DNA of 64,000 nucleotides from assembly GCA_026929865.2 (NCBI GenBank), contig CM049417.1, forward strand, positions 18,270,501-18,334,500, given 5' to 3'. The notes beneath the pieces are model-generated. The model saw nothing but the letters and a program-made list of their open reading frames with translations. It was not told the DNA's origin and made no database searches. This document shows, piece after piece, positions 20,400 to 31,029 of this stretch. This stretch comes from Hyperoplus lanceolatus. Its lineage: Eukaryota > Chordata > Actinopteri > Uranoscopiformes > Ammodytidae. The position numbers were made by a program, and so were the translations under genes. Positions within the stretch are counted from its first letter, which is position 1; every line of letters starts with the position of its first letter.

Positions 20400-22207
20400 T
20401 AATAGCATTGACAATATTATTTTTTTCTCCCATCTGAGAAAAATTGATTACTTTGTTGTGGTCAACACAATTTAAAGTGATTTTAAAGCTGTAACAACCA
20501 ATCATTTTACATTGACGTATTTAATGACTGTCTTAATGTGGAAGAGGTCTTAATGACGAACACACTAAGTGATCAAACAATTCTAAGATTTTTTCAGCAC
20601 TTTGAGCTTCTGCCTTTGGTTTATCAGGCAACAACTTCAATGTTTTGATTCTGTCTCAACACACTGAGTGAACACGTACTTTAATCACATCGGTGGTATT
20701 TATAGATGGGCCTAGCCTTTTCTGTATTTGTTTCTGTGTCTTTTCTACAGAAAGATTTGTTCTCGTATTATCCTAAATTGCTTTCACTTCTGGTGTCTTT
20801 TAGGTTTGTGGTTTACTTGTTTAGCCCTGAATGACGTCTGTCTACAGCCACCAATTTGTACATACATGACTGTGTGTAAGTTTTAACTGAAGCAAAGGTT
20901 CAGTGCTGCTCATGAAGCATATCCTTATAGCCATATCCCTGTCAGATAATGACTTTCCCAAAGACTTCAGGAAGAAAATCAGCCTGAAACCATATGAGTG
21001 AAAGGTGCTCGTCTCCTTTGAAAGCCCAACCCATCTCTGCCAAAAAGTCTGTTCCTGACTCGTTCAACCTGTAGTAACTTACTGTAAATGGGAGGAGCAG
21101 GTAAGAGTGTCAGGAGACTGAAAGAAATGCAGAAAGAGCACATCATGTTAAGTTAGATATAATTCGTACTAAAGAGAACACCATACGTCAACACTGTAAG
21201 TCAATGTTTTTACAATCCTACAACAATTAAATTACAATGTTATCGTAGAATATCTGTGCTCATCTGAGATAACAATGTATACCCCTATCTTATTCCTTAT
21301 GCATTCTTAAAGTTATCTGGTTATAATGGATGTTTTCTTACAAACACAATATAAGAAGCATATTTATTATATTATATATTATCATGCCTACTTTGACCAA
21401 AACCTATTTATAGACATTTCACTATAACTCAAAGTTATACTATTGCTTCAGATCTCAATGAGGAAGTTAAATGTCTTATTTTCCAGTCACGTCAAGGTGT
21501 GGCACTCTTTGTGCATCAACAAGTCATATCTAAAAAAAATTCAATCATTAGAATTAGTACTTCTAGAATCTAGGACCAAGGTCCAAAGTTGACTGTAAGT
21601 TTTCAAGTTGTTGAATTAAATTTCTAAGTGACTCATCGGTGCGTTTTTTCCATAGCCCTGGAAATAAATGTCACTCTAGTTGTACGTTACTTTATGTATT
21701 GAGCGAAAGGGGATATCCTGGATACGCCATGTCCATGCACTCAGAATCTGCACCTCTCAGGTATATTTCTCTGAGCGGAGTTTATCTCTTTTTCTCCACA
21801 TGTTGTAACAGTCAGTTTCCTGTGTAAACATGGTACACTGACAGTTTGAGAGTCCTGTGAAGAGTTTTCCTATGAGAAAATGTATTGTGTCTTTTATGTG
21901 CAGAGTTCCAAATAGAAATACAACATCCTGTTTTTGATTGATTTTGGATTATATATTAAGAGTAGAAAAAAGCTATTTCATGAGAGATAATACAAATAAG
22001 TCAATGTACCTATCCACTGTGTTTCACTTTGGTTTTGCTGTTGGTAAAAGGAGTTTGGTCTGAGCGTCTAGAAGCATTAAAAGAATACTTTAAAAAACAA
22101 TTAAGCATTATGCTTAAATTCTAATAAATGTTTTTCTGTGTGCCAAAAGTTTAAAATGGAATCCAACATTTTGGAATATTAATAACCTAATTTTGTCTAT
22201 TTCTCAG
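20400..22207 (+). promoter_or_regulatory. Duplicated 5' region of array copy 1
   Basis: This stretch is repeated before copies 2, 3 and 4 (28687-31014, 38100-40389, 43150-44996). It holds a probable non-coding leader exon ending at a donor |gtaagt at 21196, and an acceptor ttctcag ending at 22207 just before the coding exon. An ISRE-like GTTTCACTTTGG lies at 22021-22032. The transcription start is not identifiable from sequence alone. Confidence 0.55.
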
Positions 22208-22225
22208 GTAATCTGAAGCGAAGAA

Positions 22226-25200
22226 ATGGAGTTACTCCGACAGCATCAAAAAACCACCCCAATAGAAACACACCCTATAATACAGTGTATTATTGACAAC
22301 AAGCTCAAGGAGCTAAAAGAACTATTAAACAACGACAACCCTAATCAAGCTCACCCATGCATTGAGTTGAATGAATTCATAACACCACTGATTGCTGCTA
22401 TTGTATATAATAGAAGAGATATTTTTGCTTTCCTTTTGCAGCAGGGTGCAAACCCAAACTATCCCTCTGACAAATTCTTGACACCTTTGCATTACGTGTC
22501 AATTTACAAAGGACCAGTTTTTTTTGCGGAGAAACTGCTTGAAGCAAAAGCTAATCCAGATGGACATACTGTGTTAATAAATGGCCTTAATTTACAGCCA
22601 TTCACACCGCTGCAAACTGCTGCCATCAATGACAGGGATTCTGTGTTTAAAGTGCTCATTTCTGCTGGTGCAATAATCTCAGTGTTACTTGTCACTAGTC
22701 TGGAACATAGTACTCACAATGAAAAAATATCCAAAATGGTTCATCACTTTGCTTCAAAAGGACATGAATTATGCTCCAAAATCAGATATTTCCTTGATAT
22801 GGAAATTGCTGTGCCAAGGGACCCACTTGAACAAGTGTTCCAAACATTTGACAGTCACATGCTGTTGGAGCATCCTGAGACTCACCTGACCATGATTGAA
22901 ACACTTTTTAATGTGACTGGGCAAGGTGCAGAAGAATACCGCCGGAGATGTATCAAATGGCTAAAGGACACTGGAAATCTGAACTCCTACATTGCAGGTG
23001 CAGTCAGTCGCTTTCCAAACATCCCAAAGATATATGTCAATCTTGCAATTGTAAGTTTGAATGTAGTTCTGTACACTGTGGAAGAGCTACCAAATGAACA
23101 ATCACTAGCTATAATCCCATGTCTACTGGAACAGCTTTGCTCAGAAGGGAGCCCTGTTATATGTCAAGTTGTTCTACAAACACTATATGTGATAACACAG
23201 AAAACAAAAGGCACGGATGGCTGGGATCACAACTTAACTGAGAAGTTATGCAAAACAGTTGCTCCTTTTGTTCAAGAAAAACACTCTACTACCATTAGAG
23301 TCCTCACTTACGGTATATTTGGAAACATGCTTTCATTTGAACATGCATCTGACATCTTTACATCAGTGGGGATGACTTCAGTGCCTGAAGCCATACTGAC
23401 ATCTGCAGATATGCAAATGCTAAAAGATATGAAAGAAGTGATCAGACGACTGGATAATCATTTCAGCAAACCAACATTGGAACATGAGGACAGTGCAGCC
23501 AGACCTGGATCCAAGAAAAAGAAGAAGAAGAAAAAGAAAAAAAGGTCAGAAAAACAAGAAGAGCAAAGAGGCAAAGTCTTCACTGCTGAAAAGGATGCAA
23601 CTGCTGTTTCTACTATGGAGTCAACTTCAAATGTGAAGCCAATACCACCCATCAAAACCACAATGTCATCGATAAAACACAAATGGTTACAGATCAGCAA
23701 GAGGTGGAGAGAAGAATTAAATAACCTTCTGAGCACTGATGAAAGTAAAGTAACCAGAATTAAGAGCATGATTTATGTGAATGATGCAGAATTCCGCATA
23801 GCAAAGGGAAGTGATGGTACTGAAGTCTTCTTGGGTCTGAGAGACGATGGCACTGAAGTTGCTATAAAGAAAATGTATAAAAGCAACTATCAGGAGCTGA
23901 AGAATGAGGAAGGAATTCTACGACTCCCAGAGCTTGATCATTCATCTATTGTACGATATGTTGACAATGCGGAGGATGAGAACTTTGGATATCTTGGTCT
24001 TCAACTTTGTGAATACACATTGGAAGAATACATAAGAGATACCCCAATCAATGACGGTGGTCTGATGAGAAAGAATTTTGTCCATCAGCTTCTGGACAGT
24101 TTAAGGGTTCTTCACTGTCACAACCCTCCAATTCTCCACCGGGATCTCAAACCACAGAATGTTTTGATCGGTAAGACAAGTTAAAATATCCTGAAATTAT
24201 AGAATTCACCTTCTGAAAATCAAATAAAGTACAGCAATATTTGAAATCATAGTTATTATACATAATCTTGTTTCCTGAGATTGTCTATTTACTTTGTCCT
24301 GCAGATGTTAACGGCAGAGCAAGATTAGCAGATTTTGGTATAAGTAGACGGTTACTCAAAGGCCAAACAACCTGTCGAACAGGCAGTGCAGGAACAAAAT
24401 GCTGGATGGCGAGAGAGACTTTAGCAGGAGGAGCAGACACACCGTACAAGAGAAGCACTGATATACAGGTAAATTTTTCTAATATAGAAACTTCTTTTAT
24501 GACTTGTTGAAAAACACTTACTGAAATGTTCTGTTCATTTTAAGGTGGCAGGGATGATGATTTATTATATCCTGTCTGGTGGACACCATCCTTTCAGTGA
24601 CTTACCCTTTAAAGTTGAGAGCAACATTCATAAAGGGAAGTCCACTCTGGACCATGTTGAAGATCTGGTGGCAAAGGATCTCATTGAGTGGATGATCAAC
24701 AAGGAACCGAAGAACAGACCAACAGTGGAAGAATGCTTGAGTCATCCCCTTTTCTGGACCACTGAAAGGTAAGAAAGAAACACTGATTGATTGATACGTT
24801 TATGGATACAAATCCCTGTCAGCTGATTTTTCATGAGTTTCTGTTCTGTTTATTTTGCACTTTATATATCCTAACGTAAACTTATTTTCCAAGTGTTATG
24901 GAAATGTAACATCATAGATATATTTCAGAATAGAGAACATGAAGAACACTAAACATGTATTAACTATTTATTCACGCAAGGAGAGAAGCAACAAGAGAAT
25001 GATCAAACATTCTACTTGCAAACCACGGTAGTGCATCTCTGCTGTTTAGACAAATGCATCAGTTATTACACAGTAGTCCATCGCTTCATCACTATGTCAA
25101 TTCACTGGGTCCTATAGAGGACAGTTGAAAGAAACACTCGGTCTGTAAAAGGTAACATGATGCTCTTGATTAGAGGAAACCAAAACTAAGGAGTTGAAGA

Positions 25201-25809
25201 CAGGATGTGTGGGGGCAGTGGCGCAAAAAGTGGGTATGCACTATATGCGGCGCATAGGGGCGCCGCGCTAGAGGGGCGCCAAAGCGATCGGGGGAAAATT
25301 ATTTGGAGTCGGCATTTTTCTGTATTTAACAGCGTTTGTGTAAATGATATGATCAATAACAGAGGTACGTCAGTGATAAGGCGCCCCCCGCTCCTTCGCC
25401 TCCTCCTCCCCACACTATAAGCGCTCCAGTGCGCGCCCCCTCGAGCACGCGCTGGAGCGCTTTCATTTGAATCGTGTTGTCATCTGATGACAGGGACCTA
25501 AAGTTGGAGAGGCAGAAAAGAAAGCTCTCGGGGGCACAAAACCGAAAACGGGAAGATTGATAAGGAGAAAGATTGCGTGTTTTATATGGCCGATTGTATT
25601 GATTAATGCACACTGATTATCGGCCGCGACTCGCGGATTGTCACTGCAGATATACGTGTCACCTCAAGTTTTTGACTATATCTGTTTTCACAGTTTTTGA
25701 ATGGTAGTGTAGTGATTAGCCTATAGCAGGTCAGCGCCCAAACAATACACTCACCTGTTTCCCACTATTATCATATTTTGCACCATTCCAGCGTACGACT
25801 GAGTTGTGT

Positions 25810-25844
<35 letters not shown>

Positions 25845-27867
25845 CTCCTTACAGAGGCAATGTGCCAGACTCACAATTTCAGTTGATTAAAATGTATTAA
25901 TAACTAAACATGAAAAGACTGAGGTTAAGTTTGTCACCAAATTCCCTTACAATAAACTATTATATACTCTCTCTCTCTATCTCTCTCTCTCTCTCTCCTG
26001 TAATACTGTATGTGTAACTTACACACTATTCAAACCGATCCTGAATTGTAATGCTTTGGGGGATTCTGAATTGTGATGCTTTGTGGTGCCCCCCCTTCCT
26101 TCCTTAGCCTTGTACATCATACTTAGCATTGCACAACATACTTCAAACACTATACATGTACATAAGCCCTGCAGCTCACCCGCAGAAAACATTTCCTTAG
26201 AAACATTTTTTTTGTCGTTACACTCATAGCTCCAAAGAAAAACCTGCTGTTCTAGTTGGGCTTACCTGGGAATCTTATCTACTGTCTTATCAGGACCTTC
26301 AAATATCTCTTTAACATTCATCCAAGCGAATCCATCATCTTGTTCAGTGAATTGGAAACAGAAACTAAGACAAACTAAGACAAACTTAACCTCAACTTTT
26401 CATGTTTAGTTATTTATACATTTTAATCAAGTGAAATTGTGAGTCTGGCACATTGCCTCTGTAAGGAGACCTCTCTCTCTCTCACACTCACACACTCTCA
26501 CACACTCTCACACACTCTCACACACTCTCACACACACCTTTTTCATGTCTTATGAGTTTGCATGCCTGACACTAGTGAGGCCACACAAACCTAAATGCCC
26601 AGTATATAGTTTTATATCTGATGACCAACATGTTATTCACTGTTCTTTACTTTTGGGAGAATCAGTGCAGGCAGACATGTCATGGTTGAGCCGATCACCT
26701 GCTCTAATATGCAACTTAAAATGGAAGTCTGTAATCGGGGGGGGGGGGGGGGGGCGCCTGCTAAGTGTCTGCATACCCCCCAGAAAGTGGGTAGTTGCGC
26801 CCCTGTGTGGGGGGGATAGCATACTGCATACCACAGGAAACAGGTGTCTCTTATCACATCTAGTAAGTTTCTACTGAATTTCTGCCTTAACAGTCATTTT
26901 TCCTTTACACCAGGAGAGTAGAATACCTGAAGAAGATTGGTAACAGGGAGGAAGTGGCAAAGCATCGAGATGCTGACCAGGAATTCATTTCTCTGCTGGA
27001 CAAATGTGCTGGGGAGGGAACCTTCAGACGGTGGAAAGATAAGGTGACTACAACCTAACAATTTAATTCTTTATTTGGAATACACCTAGTTGGTATTACT
27101 GAAGTCCAGTTTATTACTATAATACTATAATTATAACATTTGGCGTTACAGTTTCCACCTGAGGTCGTCCAGAGTATGGATGCCAAGAACAAAGCCTATC
27201 CTGACAGCACACTGGCCTTACTCCGCTTCATAAGAAACCTCCATGAGCACCAGTAAGTGAAACTGAGTAGAAATTGACTCACAGACTTAAAATGAGAAGA
27301 AAAAAATCATAACACTGAAGCAGTAGCCTAATTAAACACATTTATTTATTTTTCTTATATAGTAAGAAAGTTGTGTTCAGTCTTCTTACAAGAAAAGGAA
27401 AGAACATCTCTGCGACACATTCTTAGATTATGGACATTTTCCAAATAATATTAAATTCCACTAATTGCTGATATTATGAATATACTGTATATCCACTACA
27501 AAACAGTTTTTAGATAATCAAGAATTCTTGATTTTATTCTCTCTTTACAGTTAAGTGAAGGCAGTAAAAAGACAATCAATGACTCAAAATGACTGTTGTG
27601 CGTTAGTCATTAAGACGACCTAATGTGGTCATGGGTATCATCTTCAAACTAGATGACTATAAGGTTTTTAAGCTGACTGTTCATTTGTGTCTTTGTTTGC
27701 ATGATGATTGTGTTTGCAGTGCCAAGGTTGCAGCCAACATTGATTTGATGGAGATGTTTCCTGAACTCTTTGGATGCGTTTACAAATTTGCCAAGACCCA
27801 AGGGTGGAATTCAGAGACCCCTTTGAAGGAAATGTTTCATAGAGAAGACATCACCACCAGCTTGTAA
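22226..27867 (+). CDS. ANK-kinase-KEN endoribonuclease (RNase L/IRE1-like), array copy 1
   Basis: Exons: 22226-24170, 24305-24468, 24545-24768, 26914-27043, 27152-27252, 27720-27867; GT-AG junctions keep frame, 903 aa. Order: ankyrin-like repeats about 15-155; helical HEAT/ARM-like region about 160-410; lysine-rich linker about 430-445; kinase about 500-775; KEN RNase about 778-895. Kinase motifs: glycine loop [12 protein letters not shown]548 (EVAIKK), HRD at 638-640, DFG at 658-660; the APE motif reads ARE. The KEN active-site signature is R849-N850-x3-H854 (IRNLHEH), as in RNase L and IRE1. No signal or membrane segment, so cytosolic. By family, dimerisation upon nucleotide binding would activate RNA cleavage; the ligand is unknown. 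The C-terminus stops after EDITTSL, about 25 residues before its paralogues. ATG 22226 follows the conserved acceptor. Confidence 0.9.
25216..26805. mobile_element. Non-autonomous hAT element in copy 1 intron 3
   Basis: Ends are CAGTGGCGCAAAAAGTGGGT and an inverted right end finishing GCGCCCCTG. A perfect 8-bp target-site duplication TGTGGGGG flanks it (25208-25215 and 26806-26813). Copy 4 lacks it at the matching intron position (about 47982), apart from a small indel. It holds a G-run (about 26738-26754) and an internal foldback. No transposase frame is visible. Confidence 0.9.
25817..26490. repeat. Foldback inverted repeat inside the hAT element
   Basis: The arm at about 25817-25945 ((GA)n, then GGTCTCCTTACAGAGGCAAT and onward) recurs in reverse complement at about 26375-26490, with a spacer of roughly 430 nt. 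The arms are long enough for a transcript to fold into a hairpin. Confidence 0.8.
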
Positions 27868-28686
27868 TGGTCCCCATGAAATAAATACAGGTCTGCAGAG
27901 ATTTGAATGATTAGAATGTATTAGCCCTTTTAGATAGCACTACTCAAAAGGGTTGTAAAAACTAAAAATAACACATTTTGCGTTTTACTGTATGACAGCA
28001 GGAGTGGTCAGCCCGGCGGTCAGCTGCACAAGCCGACCCGGCAACGATCAGCTGTGAGAGCGCCCACTGTCCTGCTCCACCAGCAGGTCGGAAAAACGTG
28101 CCGGTTAACGGTGGAAATAAATCGCTCGCTTAAGCGATCAATAACACATTAAAAGAGGAACTAACATCTAAAAAGTGCGTCAAATAAATAAAATGTTAAG
28201 CTGAATGTTGTGCCGTGTATTTTTTATCATAAAGAGCAGTGTAGGCCTACTACATATTTAATACTGTGGCTAACATTTTGAATGAATGCAGCCCCCGTGC
28301 CTCAGTGTCCCCCCAGCAGCTCCAGACGGAGATAACTGCCCTTACGCAGTCCCATGCAGCGCTCCTAAGTGGCCGGTGTGTGCACTATTGAATCAGTGCT
28401 CCTACTCAGTTGCGCACCATAAGCTGCACAATTTTAAGTGATTAATATCTTTATTTCGGTCTGAGCAAACACTGCATTTGTATTATCTTCTTATAATTGT
28501 CCAACAAAGTCATCGGCTACCCGGCACAGCCTGCACTGCGAGTCCATGCTGTTTACAAAATTGCGTACACGAGCTGAGAGCTGGCGTGGGATTTGAGCGT
28601 ATCCATATTGATAAATGCCGAGATTTGCGTGGAAATGTACGTACACCCATTTTTCTGGTCTACGCAAGATTGATAAATGAGGGCCA
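27868..28686. other. Unrelated, probably transposon-derived segment replacing copy 1 tail
   Basis: After EDITTSL the sequence leaves the paralogue alignment (other copies continue TTTAGAAAGCTATCC). An AATAAA lies at about 27880. The segment from about 28390 ends TTGATAAATGAGGGCC, a tail I associate with fish DNA transposons, though the family is not identified. The duplicated 5' region of copy 2 resumes at 28687. Confidence 0.4.
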
Positions 28687-28934
28687 ATGTGAAAGAGGTG
28701 ACCCATAATGAAGAACCCACTAAGTGAAACAATCAAACAATTCTCAGTTCTATGGATCAGAACTGGTTTGGTGGTTTCAGCACTTTGAGCTTAAACCTTT
28801 GGTTTAATAGGCCACAACTTCACTGTTTTGATTCTGTCTCACCAGACTGAGCAGACACATACTTACATAACATTGATGTTATTGATAGAAAGGCATATCC
28901 TTTTCTGTATTTGTGTCTCGTATTATCTTCAATT

Positions 28935-29110
28935 TAATTTATTGTTTATTGTTTATTGTTTGTTGGATCCCCATTAGTTGTCACCATTGTGACAACTATT
29001 CTTCCTGTGGTCCCTAAAAAGCAAAACAATTCCTATACAGTTTTCCCAAAATAGGAATCACATACACAAAAAAAAATCTGAAACAAGCAATTACATTTTT
29101 CTTATAAAAT
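28935..29110. mobile_element. Short retroposon-like insertion
   Basis: A roughly 170-nt block absent from the paralogous position before copy 3 (about 38500-38520). It begins with TTTATTG repeats followed by GTTGGATCCCCATTAG, a tail and body I associate with fish LINE/SINE fragments. Boundaries are approximate. Confidence 0.45.
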
Positions 29111-29187
29111 TTTTTCGCCTCTTGTGTCTTTTAAGATAGTGGTTAACTTTTTCAGCCCTGAACGGTATAGCCACCAATTTGTACATA

Positions 29188-29624
29188 CACTCACCGGCCA
29201 CTTTATTAGGTACAGCGGTTCAGTTTCTTGTTAACACGCATAACTAATCAGCCAATCACATGTCAGCAACTCAATGCTTTTAGGCATGTAGACCTGGACA
29301 GGACAACTTATTGAGGTTGAAACCGAGCAACAGAAGGGGGAAGAAAGGGGTTTTAAGTGACTTTGAACATGGCAATGTTGAGGGTGCCAGGAGGGCTGGC
29401 ATGAGTATTTCAGAAACTGCCTATCTACTGGGATTTTCACTGTAAACCATCTCTAGGGTTTACAGAGAATTGTGCGAAAAAGAAAAAATATCCATGGAGC
29501 GGCATTTGTGTGGACGTACTTTAAATGCCTTGTTGAAGTCAGAGGTCAATGGAGGATGGGCTGATTAGCTTTTTGGTTTTATAAGCCATTGAACAGGTGT
29601 ACCTAATAAAGTGGCCGGTGAGTG
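29188..29624. mobile_element. Non-autonomous Tc1/mariner element
   Basis: Ends CACTCACCGGCCACTTTATT and the exact-type inverted AATAAAGTGGCCGGTGAGTG, flanked by TA (29186-29187, 29625-29626). The paralogous site before copy 3 (about 38585-38605) is empty, which confirms both edges and the TA duplication. The interior resembles the start of a Tc1 transposase region but has no intact frame. Confidence 0.9.
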
Positions 29625-31029
29625 TATGTCTGTATGTAGAAATGTTTAACTGAAGCTAAAGTTCATCACTTAGCTGAGAATATCAACATTTTTATCATCT
29701 CAGATCTTCTCAAATTTAGACAATGGCGACTGGACAGTCAGATAATAACTTTTCGAAAGACTTCAGGAAGAAAATCAGCCTGAAACAATATGAGTGAAAG
29801 TTGTTGTCTCCTTTGAAAGCCCAACCCATATCTGCCAACAAGTCTGTTACAGACTCGTCCAACCTGTTCTTACTTACTGTTAATGGGAGGAGTGGATAGA
29901 TGTACAAAAGAAGCACACCATGTTGAGTTAGATATTATTCATAGGCCACTACAGAGGACACCGTAAGTACATTTCTTACAATCCAACTATTACCTTACAA
30001 TGTTATGTAATGAATGTCTACTTACTGAAATAATATCAATAGCCTATGTATGATCTTATATATTTGTATGCCTACTAAGAGCAAAACGTGTATATAGACA
30101 TTTCACTGCTCTGCTTATTCAAAGTTATACTATAGTCCTCAGACCTCAATGAGGAAGTTCAATGTCTTATCAGTCAGTGACCTCAAAGTGTGGCACTCTG
30201 TGTGCATTAAAAAGTCACAGCCACTTTGCTCAGCAAACATAATGAATATAGGAGAGTTTTCAAGTTATTTGATGAAATCTTAGGTGCCTGTAGTCCATTT
30301 GGCAGTGCATTTTTTTTCATAGCCCTGGTGATAAATTTCACTCTAGATGTACATAACTGTATGTATTGAGCGGAAGAGGATGTCCTGGATACTTCCATGT
30401 CACATCGGCACCTCTCTCCTATACTTCTCTGCACAGACCTTTGGTGTTCTCTCTTTTCCTCCACGTTGTAACAGTCCATTGTATTACTGTTACATAGTCC
30501 ACAATGGACTGCTGCTGCTCTGTTGGCACACATTAATTCAGAGGGTTGTATTTACGTGAAGCCAGATAACTTGGGCACAGGGTGGGGCAAGACAGAATAC
30601 ATGCTCAGATATCAAATTTACGACTTCCATTGTGTGTAAAGATGGTACACTGACAGTTTCAGAGTCATGTGAAGATTTTTCCTCTGAGGTATTGTGTCTG
30701 TTATGTGCAGAGTTCCAAATAGAAATATAACATACTGTTTCTGATTGATTTTGGATTATACTGTATTTTGAGAGTAGAACAATGCTCTTTTATGATATTT
30801 TAGATAATAAAATTAAGTTGATTTACACATCCACTGTGTTTCACTTTGGTGTGGCTGTTGGTGAAAGGAGTTTGGTCAGAGCTTGAAGCATTAGAAAATA
30901 CTTTAAAAAACAATGAAACACATATTCCCTAAATTATCCTTTCCTGTTTGCCAAACGTTTTAAATGGATATAACAATTTGGAATGTTAATAACCTAAATT
31001 TATCTTTTTCTCAGGTATGAAGCAAAGAA

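Larger units (their letters stand above)
28687..31014 (+). promoter_or_regulatory. Duplicated 5' region of array copy 2
   Basis: Homologous to 20536-22207. Leader-exon donor ACC|gtaagt at 29963; acceptor tttctcag ends at 31014; ISRE-like GTTTCACTTTGG at 30838-30849. Unlike copies 3 and 4, no LGI2 3' UTR block precedes it. Two insertions interrupt it, at about 28935-29110 and 29188-29624. Confidence 0.55.

Noticed and set aside
23458-23769. Minus-strand frames opposite the lysine-rich linker
   Set aside because: Poly-Phe/Leu readings complementary to AAG repeats, repeated in copies 2 and 4; no protein similarity.
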